Notes: generated by a model not told the origin, from the letters alone. A stretch of DNA of 64,000 bases from Bacteroidales bacterium (GCA_017449065.1 JAFSKF010000033.1:1-64000), one strand, 5' to 3'. Counted from the first letter of the stretch, positions 33,607-42,448 are shown. Numbers and translations: made by a program.

Positions 33607-34032
33607 TTATAATGCCGTTTTCATCCGTCCTTGCGCCAACACATTTCCTGCTGCATCATAAACGTAGGCTTTGAACGATGTAATACCGAATGCTTCGGCT
33701 TCGACCTCTATGCGGGTCCTAATCTTCTCTGAAACCGAAGGCGTTCGGAAAACGCTGAACGATTGGATGGCTCCCACATAACCGATCTGAACAGGTTGCT
33801 TCAGGACATATTTGTAATAGTAACCGATTCGTGCCGCACTGGTTTGAGCTATATTCTCGACCAATCCGCAGGCAGAAAAACGTCCGTCCTCGCACATCAT
33901 ATTATCAGCTTTGATTTCGAATTCGGTTTCTGCATAGTTATCCTGATACGTCACCAGTTTGCCTATCATTACAAACGGCGGACGCTGGGGCAACAATTCC
34001 AATATGTCAATATCTCTAAGATTCATTTCCAT
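33607..34032 (-). CDS. Hot-dog dehydratase retaining the Glu but lacking the His (ApeP-like)
   Basis: 141 residues from the ATG at 34032 (MEMNLRDIDILEL). LLPQRPPFVMIGKL is the FabZ-type opening. The helix GLVENIAQTSAA keeps the catalytic Glu59, but the upstream HFPG loop is replaced by MMCEDGRFSACG and no histidine is present at the active position (Met45). Paired with the His-bearing dehydratase at 28596-28967 it can complete one active site, as FabZ sites are formed across the dimer interface. Confidence 0.82.
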   Translation of the reverse strand: MEMNLRDIDILELLPQRPPFVMIGKLVTYQDNYAETEFEIKADNMMCEDGRFSACGLVENIAQTSAARIGYYYKYVLKQPVQIGYVGAIQSFSVFRTPSVSEKIRTRIEVEAEAFGITSFKAYVYDAAGNVLAQGRMKTAL

Positions 34033-34058
34033 CTTCTCCCGTTCCTTCCGGCAAGGAT

Positions 34059-34949
34059 TCAATCCTCCCAAAATTCAAAATAGTTGAACCACTGTGTAGG
34101 ATAAAGTCTGACTATCGATTCCATCTCGCGGGCAAAATCATCGGCCAATTGCTGAGCCTGTTCTTTCTTGCCCAAACTTTCGTCTGCTTCCAGAAAGCGG
34201 AAATAAATCTTGTAAGTGTCCCATCGCTCTTTCATGACGAAGATTGCGACCATCGGAACCTCTCGGAGCAATGCCAGTTGGAAAGGTCCGAACGGCAGCT
34301 TGACCGAATGATCCATGAAGGAACTTTTCAAGGACTTTACGGAACCGAAAATCCGATCGCCCGGCATGCTGACAATCTGTCCGTCGCGCAAGGCGTTGTT
34401 CAGTTCGAAAATATGACTCATATCCGACTTGACAGGCACCATTTCCACGCCCTTGGCGGAAAACATTTTCCGACGGTTCTCCATCACAGTTTCCGTTTCG
34501 CCCCAAAAGACCAAAGCATATATTTTCTTTATCTCCTGTTTCAGAATGTAGCCGGCCAATTCGTAGTTGCCCATGTGACTGCTCAATTGGACGAACCCAC
34601 CATCCTCGCGAGCCAATGCTTGGTACTTCTCCTTGCCTTCTGAAAACTCGAACTTGAATGTCCGTCCACCAAAAGCGGCAAAACGATCGACGATGATCTG
34701 CCCGAAACGGAAATGATTGGCATAGACATGAGCAAAAGCCTTCCACCATGATTCTTGAAAACCATCCCGAAAGAAATGATACATCGAAATGTATCCTTTA
34801 TGGTTGAACAGCATGTAGAAAGGCACAACAAGACACAGCACACCATAGATAATGCGCTGATCGACGATTGCCAGCAAACGGATAAGTGTCCTTTGCATCC
34901 AAGGCATTCCTCCCGTCGTTCCCTTCCAGTTTTCGTGCTCTAAAGCCAT
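34059..34949 (-). CDS. LpxL/HtrB-like lysophospholipid acyltransferase
   Basis: 296 residues. One N-terminal membrane segment (about 28-52, VDQRIIYGVLCLVVPFYMLF) and an LPLAT domain with QLSSHMGNYELAG (HX4E catalytic pair), then PGDRIFGSVKSLKSSF. The family transfers acyl groups from ACP to lipid A or related acceptors. Within an aryl-polyene-type operon it may transfer the finished polyene from ACP to a membrane lipid or sugar. The lipid A acyltransferase proper is probably encoded elsewhere. Confidence 0.85.
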   Translation of the reverse strand: MALEHENWKGTTGGMPWMQRTLIRLLAIVDQRIIYGVLCLVVPFYMLFNHKGYISMYHFFRDGFQESWWKAFAHVYANHFRFGQIIVDRFAAFGGRTFKFEFSEGKEKYQALAREDGGFVQLSSHMGNYELAGYILKQEIKKIYALVFWGETETVMENRRKMFSAKGVEMVPVKSDMSHIFELNNALRDGQIVSMPGDRIFGSVKSLKSSFMDHSVKLPFGPFQLALLREVPMVAIFVMKERWDTYKIYFRFLEADESLGKKEQAQQLADDFAREMESIVRLYPTQWFNYFEFWED

Positions 34950-34952
34950 ACG

Positions 34953-36047
34953 TTACTTTTTGCAGACAAGGATACTATGCCCATGACCCAAATGGTCGTG
35001 AATCTCATCAATATGTAAGCCGGCCGCCTTGATGCAGGTTTCCATATCTTCTGTATTGTACATCTTGCTGTTTCCGTTGGCGATATCGGTGAAATAAACA
35101 CTCGTCATCGTCAGACAGAGAGCCGATGTTTCGTATTTCTGCCGATCCCACAGGGTTTCCATGATGCACAACCGGCTTTCTCCATCCATGATGCGGGCAG
35201 CACGACTCAAAATGGAAATGATTTCGTCCATACTGAAACAATCCAGGAACTGGCTCATCCAGAGGATATCATAATGACGATCTGTAGGGAATGCGTTGGC
35301 CGGATCAAGCAGATTCATACCGTATCCGCTAATCCGATCTGCTCCCGGTTTTCCTTGTGTCTGCTTTCTCATCATTTCAAGCTGCTGTGGCAAATCCACA
35401 ATCGTCACTTCGACCTTCGGATCGAAGTTCACACATTGCATCGCCCATTTGCCGGTGTTTCCTCCCACATCTAACAAAGTTCGGGGATGATAGCCAAAAA
35501 CCACCTGCAAGGCTGACGGGAAGGACGCATCGCTGTAAAAGTGATCGAAGTCGAACCAGCTCTTTTGAACTTGTGCGGGAAGTTGTGACAAACCTTCGTA
35601 AACCGTTGGCCACGAACCGAAATGCGACAAACCGGCAGGCTTCCCCTCTTTCAGGGCTTCTTCCAAACGGAACAAGCCTTCGTAGTTCACATCCTGATTG
35701 AAATTCATATTGACGCGAGTAGAGGCATCGGTCAGCAAAAACCAACCTGCCTTCGACAGGCTGTAGCGGTCTGTTTGAGGATTGACCAGCACCGTTCCGA
35801 TAGACAAAGAACCTTCCAGCAGCACTTTGACGGCATAGTCGCTCAAACTCGTCTTTTCCACCAGTTCTGCTCGGGTCAATCCCTCATTGCTGTCACGCAA
35901 CAAATCCAGTATTCCGAACTTAACCATGAGACGGGACACCTGAAAAACCATCGGTCCCCAAGCAATGAACTGAGCCAAGCGTTGCGCTTCGGGCGCCGAC
36001 ATCTTCTCTTGGGTATATCTTTCTTCCAGTGCAGGTGATAAATGCAT
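34953..36047 (-). CDS. SAM-dependent methyltransferase (O-methyltransferase fold with N-terminal winged helix)
   Basis: 364 residues. Residues about 30-120 form a winged-helix dimerisation domain (MVKFGILDLLRDSNEGLTRAEL). Residues 175-364 hold the Rossmann domain with motif I LLDVGGNTGKWAMQ and EVTIVDLPQQLEMM. The layout is that of small-molecule O-methyltransferases such as hydroxyneurosporene or caffeate methylases. Methylation of the aryl head group, common in aryl polyenes, is the likely role. It is the first gene of the operon, just behind a consensus promoter. Confidence 0.87.
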   Translation of the reverse strand: MHLSPALEERYTQEKMSAPEAQRLAQFIAWGPMVFQVSRLMVKFGILDLLRDSNEGLTRAELVEKTSLSDYAVKVLLEGSLSIGTVLVNPQTDRYSLSKAGWFLLTDASTRVNMNFNQDVNYEGLFRLEEALKEGKPAGLSHFGSWPTVYEGLSQLPAQVQKSWFDFDHFYSDASFPSALQVVFGYHPRTLLDVGGNTGKWAMQCVNFDPKVEVTIVDLPQQLEMMRKQTQGKPGADRISGYGMNLLDPANAFPTDRHYDILWMSQFLDCFSMDEIISILSRAARIMDGESRLCIMETLWDRQKYETSALCLTMTSVYFTDIANGNSKMYNTEDMETCIKAAGLHIDEIHDHLGHGHSILVCKK

Positions 36048-36083
36048 AGTTAGCTATTTAATTCAAGAATATATACAAGCGCG

Positions 36084-36115
36084 CAAAGATAATTATTTCT
36101 CTTGAAAAGAACAAA
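36084..36115 (-). promoter_or_regulatory. Promoter of the aryl-polyene-type operon
   Basis: Minus strand TTTG (36112-36115), a 20-base spacer and TATCTTTG (36084-36091): an exact Bacteroidota consensus. The predicted leader before the methyltransferase ATG is about 30 bases. The -33 box directly abuts the terminator of the upstream gene, so the operon starts its own transcript. Confidence 0.8.
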
Positions 36116-36146
36116 TAAAAAGGGCAAATTCTTTCGAATTCACCCT
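36116..36146 (-). terminator. Terminator overlapping the end of the cyclo-ligase gene
   Basis: AGGG...AATTC (36121-36131) pairs with GAATT...CCCT (36136-36146) around a four-base loop with a two-base internal mismatch; on the minus strand a run of five T follows. The stem includes the stop codon of the 5-formyl-THF cyclo-ligase gene. Confidence 0.6.
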
Positions 36147-36598
36147 AAAACTACTTCATTCATCGGCATATCCCAAGAATCAGTTGGCAAATCTTCAAAC
36201 AGTTGACAGCGGAATGCGACACCGATTTTCGGACAATCCAGAACCGACAGCAACCTGTCATAATAGCCTTTTCCTCGCCCCATTCTCGCTCCCTGACTCG
36301 AAAATGCCCGCCCCGGAATAATTGCCAGATCTATGTCCTCCAAATCTGTCAAAGGTTTGGCATCAGCGCTTGGTTCTGGCATCAGGACTGTCTTTCCCTC
36401 TTCTGCCGCCAGATTGATCAGCTCCCGCAAAGAGATTTCGTCCGATAAGGCTTCGTACAATAAGACTTTTCTTGCCCGTTGCCAGATCGGCATCCTCACA
36501 ATTTGCCGACAAACGCTATCGGATGCCCGTTGTTTCTCTAAGGCATCGAGCATCCCTACCCTTTTCCGGATTTCTTTCCGAAGTTCCTGCTTGTTCAT
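36140..36598 (-). CDS. 5-formyltetrahydrofolate cyclo-ligase
   Basis: 152 residues, somewhat shorter than the usual 170-200. The signature GARMGRGKGYYDRLLSVL is intact, as is the N-terminal helix MNKQELRKEIRKRV and AIIPGRAFS. The enzyme converts 5-formyl-THF to 5,10-methenyl-THF using ATP, returning folate to the one-carbon pool. It lies seven bases downstream of the BASS-type transporter and is the last gene of the holA-DUF4954-glmS run. Confidence 0.9.
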   Translation of the reverse strand: MNKQELRKEIRKRVGMLDALEKQRASDSVCRQIVRMPIWQRARKVLLYEALSDEISLRELINLAAEEGKTVLMPEPSADAKPLTDLEDIDLAIIPGRAFSSQGARMGRGKGYYDRLLSVLDCPKIGVAFRCQLFEDLPTDSWDMPMNEVVLG

Positions 36599-36605
36599 TC
36601 TCTTC

Positions 36606-37577
36606 TCATGAATTATCTTTAATCCCTTTCTTCCGGGCTTGATACAACTGCCAGGAATTGATTATATTGTGCCAGACGGAATAGAATCCTCCGACGACCG
36701 ATGTCACCGGATTCAGGAAGACTTGTCCGAGCCAGATGATAAAAACGGTGTTTTTTTGTCCGAATGCCTGTCCGGCAGATACTCTCTCCGTAAAGCCATA
36801 ACGACTGCCGATTGCTTTGCCTATCCGGAATTGCAGCAAACAACATACGCCTGAAATAATCGCTAAACCCACCAGATACCATACGCTGACCGAACTATGA
36901 ACAATACTTCGGACAGTTACGGCAATGGCAATCGACAACGATATCGTCCACAAATAGAACGAAAGGTTTCTGAAACGAATCAGCCATCGATGTAACGATG
37001 GGATGCAAAAACGCACAAACCACGCGGTGGCCAAAGGGAAAATCAATAACGGGGAAACCTTTCCCAAAATGGAAAGAAATGCTTCTAAGAATGAGATATC
37101 GGAGGGCTCCACTAACGGCAAAAACAGCGGTGCTATCAGCGATACCATGATATTGCAGATCATCAGATAGGTGACTACACCCGAAACAGAGCCTCCCAAT
37201 TTGCCTGTAATGACTGCGGATGCTGTTGCTGTCGGACAAATCAGGCTCAGCATAGCGCCTTCGCACAAGACTTTCATCCCTTCATTCGGCATAATCATCG
37301 CCAACAGAGAGAAGCCAACAAACAAAGAGGCCTGAGCCAACAACACCCACGCCTGCCATCGGTGAGGCCTCATTTCTTTCGGACTTACCTTCATGAAAGA
37401 AAGGAACAACATCAGGAAAATCAGAATGGGCTGAATATAATGAGTTACCACACTATAAGTGACGTGATGTGTCTCTGCATCCAAGGGCAAAGCAACAAAG
37501 ACAAAATATTCAGCAACTCCCACTAACATAGCCAGTGGGAGTATCCAGTTCCTGAGAAAAGCCTTTATTTTACTCAT
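36606..37577 (-). CDS. Bile acid:Na symporter (BASS) superfamily transporter
   Basis: 323 residues, nine to ten membrane helices. Two crossover-type segments are recognisable: CPTATASAVITGKLGGSVSG and GQKNTVFIIWLGQVFLNPVT, in the positions of the unwound helices of BASS proteins. The substrate is not known; bacterial relatives move organic anions or pantoate-like acids. It is 15 bases downstream of glmS and seven upstream of the cyclo-ligase gene. Confidence 0.78.
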   Translation of the reverse strand: MSKIKAFLRNWILPLAMLVGVAEYFVFVALPLDAETHHVTYSVVTHYIQPILIFLMLFLSFMKVSPKEMRPHRWQAWVLLAQASLFVGFSLLAMIMPNEGMKVLCEGAMLSLICPTATASAVITGKLGGSVSGVVTYLMICNIMVSLIAPLFLPLVEPSDISFLEAFLSILGKVSPLLIFPLATAWFVRFCIPSLHRWLIRFRNLSFYLWTISLSIAIAVTVRSIVHSSVSVWYLVGLAIISGVCCLLQFRIGKAIGSRYGFTERVSAGQAFGQKNTVFIIWLGQVFLNPVTSVVGGFYSVWHNIINSWQLYQARKKGIKDNS

Positions 37578-37592
37578 CCTAAAAACATCGGA

Positions 37593-39479
37593 TTATTCTA
37601 CCGTTACGGATTTTGCCAAGTTACGAGGCTGATCCACATTCAATCCTCTCGCAACGGCGATATGGTAGCTAAGCAACTGCAAAGGAATGACAGAAATCAA
37701 CGGAGCTAGACAGGATAATGTCTGTGGCACCTCAATATAGGTTTCTACCATCTGCTTAACCTGATCATCCCCTTCGTGAATAATTGCAAGGATTTGTCCG
37801 TGACGGGAAATTACTTCCTGCAGATTGGAAATAACTTTCTGATAACGGCGATGATGGTTCGTCAGGAAAACCACAGGCATATCTTTATCGATCAGGGCAA
37901 TCGGTCCATGCTTCATTTCAGCAGCCGGATAACCCTCTGCATGGATATAGCTAATTTCTTTCAACTTCAAGGCACCTTCCAAGGCGACCGGATAGTTGAA
38001 GCCTCGTCCCAAATACAAGAAATTCGAACTATTGGTATATTTCTTCGACAATTCCTGTATCTTATCGTTCTGCTTCAGCACCTCCTGAATCTTATTCGGA
38101 ATGTTGGTCAGTTCTTCAAGAACGTCCTGATATTCCTGCTGATCCACCGTTCCCTTGTACATACCTAATGCCAATGCGAACAATGTCAAAACAGTAACCT
38201 GACCGGTGAAAGCCTTCGTTGATGCCACACCGATTTCCGGTCCTACGTGAATGTACGTACCTGTATCGGTATTTCGGGCGATGCTCGATCCGACGGCATT
38301 CACGATTCCATAGACAAAGGCTCCTTTTTCTTTCGCCAACTGAATCGCAGCTAAGGTATCTGCCGTTTCTCCCGACTGACTGATAGCAATTACAACATCA
38401 TCTTGCTCAACAACAGGATCTGCATAGCGGAATTCTGACGCATAGGCAACTTCGGTCGGAATCTGGCAGAAATGCTCAATCAACTGTTTTCCGATCAAGC
38501 CTGCGTGCCAAGAGGTTCCACAACTTACAATCACGATACGACGGGCTCTAAGCAATTCCCTGCGATGATCCTTTACGGCACTCAAAACCACATCGAGCGT
38601 AGGTTCGTGGGCTTGTCCGCTCTCCGAACTATATACATTATTTATAATACGCCCGCGCATACAATCCCGAAGTACATTCGGTTGATCGAAAATCTCCTTC
38701 AGCATGAAATGCGGAAAGCCGCCTTTATCCAGCATCGATAAATCAACGTCCACTTCCTTCACTTCTGCTTCTTTGTCTTCGCCATACAGATTCATGACGT
38801 GGAGATTCTTTCCACGCTCCACGACAGCCACCTCATCATCGTTCAAATAGACGATCTGATTGGTATATTCTGCTATCGGAGAGGCATCGGAAGCCAAAAA
38901 GAATTCCTTATAGTCTTCTCCGATACCGATAGCCAAAGGAGATGCCTTGCGGGCAGCAACCAGCTGCGTCGGGTTTTCCTTATCGATGACAGCAATAGCG
39001 TATGCACCAATCACCAAATGCAAAGACCTGCGCACGGCTTCTGCCAAATCGCAATGACGCAGTTCTTTCTGAAATTCGATCAGTTGGACAAGTACCTCGG
39101 TATCTGTCTGACTCTTGAAAACGAAACCTCTCTTTTCCAGCTGTACACGCAAGGTTGCATAATTCTCAATAATGCCATTATGCACCAACGTGATATTTCC
39201 GGACTTAGAGATATGAGGATGTGCATTTACCTCCGATGGCGCACCGTGTGTTGCCCATCGGGTATGTGCAATTCCCAAACTTCCCGTAATATCCTTTCCT
39301 TGAGTGGCTCGCTCCAGATCGCTAACTTTTCCCTTGGCTTTATAAACGTTCAGCTCGGAAGTTCTGCTCACTAATGCACAGCCGGCACTGTCGTATCCTC
39401 GATACTCCAACCTGTGCAAACCTTTAATCAAAACTGGGTAGGCATCCCTAAACCCAATGTATCCCACAATTCCACACAT
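37593..39479 (-). CDS. glmS: Glutamine-fructose-6-phosphate aminotransferase (isomerizing)
   Basis: 628 residues. The mature N-terminus MCGIVGYIG supplies the Cys nucleophile of the glutaminase domain (about 1-240; RWATHGAPSEVNAHPH and GIIENY follow). Two SIS domains come after it with IVSCGTSWHAG, ISQSGETADT and the end PRNLAKSVTVE. The enzyme makes glucosamine-6-phosphate for peptidoglycan, LPS and other amino-sugar polymers. It sits 19 bases downstream of the DUF4954 gene. The leader is too short for a glmS ribozyme. Confidence 0.97.
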   Translation of the reverse strand: MCGIVGYIGFRDAYPVLIKGLHRLEYRGYDSAGCALVSRTSELNVYKAKGKVSDLERATQGKDITGSLGIAHTRWATHGAPSEVNAHPHISKSGNITLVHNGIIENYATLRVQLEKRGFVFKSQTDTEVLVQLIEFQKELRHCDLAEAVRRSLHLVIGAYAIAVIDKENPTQLVAARKASPLAIGIGEDYKEFFLASDASPIAEYTNQIVYLNDDEVAVVERGKNLHVMNLYGEDKEAEVKEVDVDLSMLDKGGFPHFMLKEIFDQPNVLRDCMRGRIINNVYSSESGQAHEPTLDVVLSAVKDHRRELLRARRIVIVSCGTSWHAGLIGKQLIEHFCQIPTEVAYASEFRYADPVVEQDDVVIAISQSGETADTLAAIQLAKEKGAFVYGIVNAVGSSIARNTDTGTYIHVGPEIGVASTKAFTGQVTVLTLFALALGMYKGTVDQQEYQDVLEELTNIPNKIQEVLKQNDKIQELSKKYTNSSNFLYLGRGFNYPVALEGALKLKEISYIHAEGYPAAEMKHGPIALIDKDMPVVFLTNHHRRYQKVISNLQEVISRHGQILAIIHEGDDQVKQMVETYIEVPQTLSCLAPLISVIPLQLLSYHIAVARGLNVDQPRNLAKSVTVE

Positions 39480-39498
39480 AAGTTTAAATATTTAATGA

Positions 39499-41322
39499 TT
39501 AAATTGCCTTTAATTCTTTTTCAAGACTCTGAATAAAATTCTGATATGTCTCAACCGTAACATCGCCTAACTTGAATTCTCTTTCTGCATCTTTCCGGAT
39601 TTCTGAAATCCAAGTTTTGCGGGCCTCCTTGTAATCTTGTTCAATCTCTGCGACCTTCTCTGAAGTCAGACCTCCTTCTGACTGATAGTAGCTGCAAAGA
39701 AGCGGATAAGTCCATGTCCATCGGAATTCGTTATAGTTGGTGTGTACTTGTTCAAAATCCTCCACAAGCGTCTGAACCGATTGGTAAGCGCCTTGGCGAA
39801 TAGCATGCACCAGACGTTCTTCTTCTGTCTTTGGCAGCAACAAGCCCGAAAGATCGCTCCAATCACCGGCTCCTGTCTGCTGTTTGGGTAAGTTAGATTC
39901 GTGAGACGAAATAACCGAACCTAAATACAGACGGATGGCAAGATCGTAATACTGTATTCCTTTTTCTAACGACGACCGCTTTACGATTCCTCCCATGAAG
40001 GAATACCTTTCCTGATCTTCCGTCGTAACGAGCAAGTCTTCCAACATCTTTTTAGCCTGTATCACCTTGCTGATTGTGTAAGGGGAAAGCCAATCGAAAT
40101 TGATAATAGATGCTTTTGCACTTCCCTTTCGCTTGTCTCGATGTGGCCATTTATTCACATCACGGTATAAACCGACGGTTACGATGTTCTTGCCTGGCAC
40201 AAGCAGCATATCATTGCCATCTGCAATCAGATAAGAGAACGGCAGGTTCCGAGTATCCGGATGATTTATCAGTTTTCCCAAACATACACTGAAGGCTCCG
40301 ATATGAGCGGGCAACAACAAATGACTTCCCGATGCGGTCTTCGAGCCTCGTTCCAACACGCCCCAATGCAAAGGTCCCATCTTGTAGGCATGATTCGAGA
40401 AATTGGTTGCAGAACCTGCATTGTAAAATGAAAAATCAGATCCGATCAGCAAAGAACCCTTATGATGACTGACCGTAAACGGACCGCAGAAAGCTGCACA
40501 AGCCTCGCCATTGCCCATAAAACTATTGGCAAAGAAAATAGAATGCTCTGCGCTGAAACCGTTAGTTACGGTTGTTGCCTCACCAATAAAGCAACCTTCA
40601 AGATTGGCATTTTTGGAAATCTCAGAACTGCGACATACAACACATTCTTCCGCAATCACGCCTGTTCCGACAGTCACGTTGTCTGAGATTGTGCACGACT
40701 TCAACAACTGGGCACCATCCACCCTGCAGCCTGTTCCAATCCGTGTATCTACGATTCTACCGACATTCTGGATATGAACCTCGGAGGCGACTTTTCCGAT
40801 AGGATCCGACCCTAATCTTTCAGCAATGTCTTTGCAGATCAATTCGTGAATGGATCGAGTAACCTCCTTGTCTTCCTCATATTTGACCTGAATGGCTGCC
40901 AATTGTGATGTCAGGCCCTCAAAAATCATCACATTTCCATCACCGGCTTCATTCAATACCGGAATAAGCCTTCCTTCTCCGAAATGAGGACGATCGGTTG
41001 TTTCCATACTGTAGATATGGCTTATCAGGCAATTATCTCCAATTTCATAATTGTCGATAAATCCCTTCACATTCTCAACGAGGCAATTATCCCCGATGGA
41101 AACATTCCTCAATGTAGCATTGTAAATTCCACAAGGTTTCTTAAAATTGTCAGAAACCGTAATACTGCCTGAGTTTTCTCCTATAACAACGTTTCCAAAA
41201 AACGACACTTGCCTGACGCAAGTGACATCGAAAGAATCTGCCACCTGAATTCCGGCCCAATTTTCTGCCGTGCATCCGGAAGCGGTCAACTTTTCAATTT
41301 CCTGTTTTGTTAAAGCTCTCAT
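39499..41322 (-). CDS. DUF4954 protein with hexapeptide beta-helix
   Basis: 607 residues. Residues about 45-300 show repeated hexapeptide-like turns (VVIGENSGSITVSDNF, VSIGDNCLVENVKG, DNVTVGTGVIAEECVV, SEISKNANLEGCFIG), predicting a left-handed beta-helix. The rest (SSHESNLPKQQTGAGDWSD and a charged helical end) is family-specific. Such helices are found in sugar-nucleotide acyl- and nucleotidyltransferases, but no active site was identified. The gene directly precedes glmS on the same strand, which suggests a function in amino-sugar or nucleotide-sugar metabolism. Confidence 0.88.
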   Translation of the reverse strand: MRALTKQEIEKLTASGCTAENWAGIQVADSFDVTCVRQVSFFGNVVIGENSGSITVSDNFKKPCGIYNATLRNVSIGDNCLVENVKGFIDNYEIGDNCLISHIYSMETTDRPHFGEGRLIPVLNEAGDGNVMIFEGLTSQLAAIQVKYEEDKEVTRSIHELICKDIAERLGSDPIGKVASEVHIQNVGRIVDTRIGTGCRVDGAQLLKSCTISDNVTVGTGVIAEECVVCRSSEISKNANLEGCFIGEATTVTNGFSAEHSIFFANSFMGNGEACAAFCGPFTVSHHKGSLLIGSDFSFYNAGSATNFSNHAYKMGPLHWGVLERGSKTASGSHLLLPAHIGAFSVCLGKLINHPDTRNLPFSYLIADGNDMLLVPGKNIVTVGLYRDVNKWPHRDKRKGSAKASIINFDWLSPYTISKVIQAKKMLEDLLVTTEDQERYSFMGGIVKRSSLEKGIQYYDLAIRLYLGSVISSHESNLPKQQTGAGDWSDLSGLLLPKTEEERLVHAIRQGAYQSVQTLVEDFEQVHTNYNEFRWTWTYPLLCSYYQSEGGLTSEKVAEIEQDYKEARKTWISEIRKDAEREFKLGDVTVETYQNFIQSLEKELKAI

Positions 41323-41369
41323 AAAGATAAATATTTAGATAACGAATTATCATTTATGTCCAATTATGT

Positions 41370-42401
41370 TCAATGCATTAACTTATACAAAAGCTCCTGC
41401 AAGGCTTCATCATCCGGAACCACCACCCCTCGCGCTCCTTTCTGTCGGGCATCATAGTCGCGAAGCAGAGCGATGTTCTGCATGGCTTTCCAAGCATTGT
41501 ATATCTTCATTGCTGACGAAACATCCTTGGCTTGTGGGTAATTCAACCCGATTTCACGCATCAGACCATTGATTGATTTGTCTTGCGCATAATGTGCCAG
41601 CATGACATTCGTAAAGAAAGTAAAAAGCACCGAAATGGTAATCTGTATCGGATTTGCTCTCGGATTCTGGGCAAAATACCGGCGTATCAGTTCGCACTTC
41701 CTGAAATCACGGGCTGCCACAGCACTTACCAGTTCGTAGGAATTAAACTCCTTCGATATACCGATATGGCTTGCAATCATATCAGCTGTCACTCTTGTAC
41801 CCGTTAAGGTAATCTTGAGTTTTTCTAATTCGGAAGTCAGGCGTGAAAGATCCGATCCAATGAAATCCACCAGCATCTGAATTGCCTTATCATCGAACTG
41901 GAGTCCGGTTGCCGACAGAAAACCGGGAAGAAATTCTTTCAGTTTATACTCTGGAATGCGAGCACTCTCAAATACAACACCTCCGGCCTCTTGAATCTGC
42001 TTTATCCATTTCTGTCTGCTATCAGGCTTTTTGCCAATCATTGTCATCACAAAAACGGTGCTCGGCAAGGGATGGGCCGTATAGGCTTCAAGCTGTTCGT
42101 ATTTGGTCAGTTCTGCATTCTGTTTCAGCATCTGCGCTTCCCGCAAGATCACCAACTGGTATTCCGACATCATCGGATAGCGCCTGCACGTACTTACCAC
42201 ATCGCCCAAATTCGTAATGTCTGCACCGTACATCTGAGTCAGATTAAAATCCTTCTCTTCTTCGGTCAGCACTCGGTCTAACAGCAGATTCGTAATACGG
42301 TCGATGAAATAACTCTCATCGCCATACAGCAAATATATGGGAGCGAACTTTCCGCTCTCGATATCTTTCATTATACTTGCATAATCTGCAGTCTTTGCCA
42401 T
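41370..42401 (-). CDS. holA: DNA polymerase III delta subunit
   Basis: 343 residues from the ATG at 42401 (MAKTADYASIMKDI). The delta-type N-terminus (FAPIYLLYGDESYFIDRI) and clamp-loader domains (YQLVILREAQML, FESARIPEYKLKEFLPGFL, VDFIGSDLSRLTSELEKL) are clear. It is a non-ATPase-active AAA+ subunit that opens the sliding clamp during loading. Its start faces the HsdR_N gene, 51 bases away, in divergent orientation. Confidence 0.93.
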   Translation of the reverse strand: MAKTADYASIMKDIESGKFAPIYLLYGDESYFIDRITNLLLDRVLTEEEKDFNLTQMYGADITNLGDVVSTCRRYPMMSEYQLVILREAQMLKQNAELTKYEQLEAYTAHPLPSTVFVMTMIGKKPDSRQKWIKQIQEAGGVVFESARIPEYKLKEFLPGFLSATGLQFDDKAIQMLVDFIGSDLSRLTSELEKLKITLTGTRVTADMIASHIGISKEFNSYELVSAVAARDFRKCELIRRYFAQNPRANPIQITISVLFTFFTNVMLAHYAQDKSINGLMREIGLNYPQAKDVSSAMKIYNAWKAMQNIALLRDYDARQKGARGVVVPDDEALQELLYKLMH

Positions 42402-42416
42402 TTTTTTATCGTTATA

Positions 42417-42448
42417 TTTGGACAATTATATCAAAATGCGTATCTTTG
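42417..42448 (+). promoter_or_regulatory. Promoter of the HsdR_N gene
   Basis: TTTG (42417-42420), 20-base spacer, TATCTTTG (42441-42448). Only four bases separate the -7 box from the ATG at 42453, so the transcript would begin at or within a few bases of the start codon. Confidence 0.75.

Noticed and set aside
39480-39498. glmS ribozyme
   Set aside because: Only 19 bases separate DUF4954 and glmS, and no ribozyme core is present.
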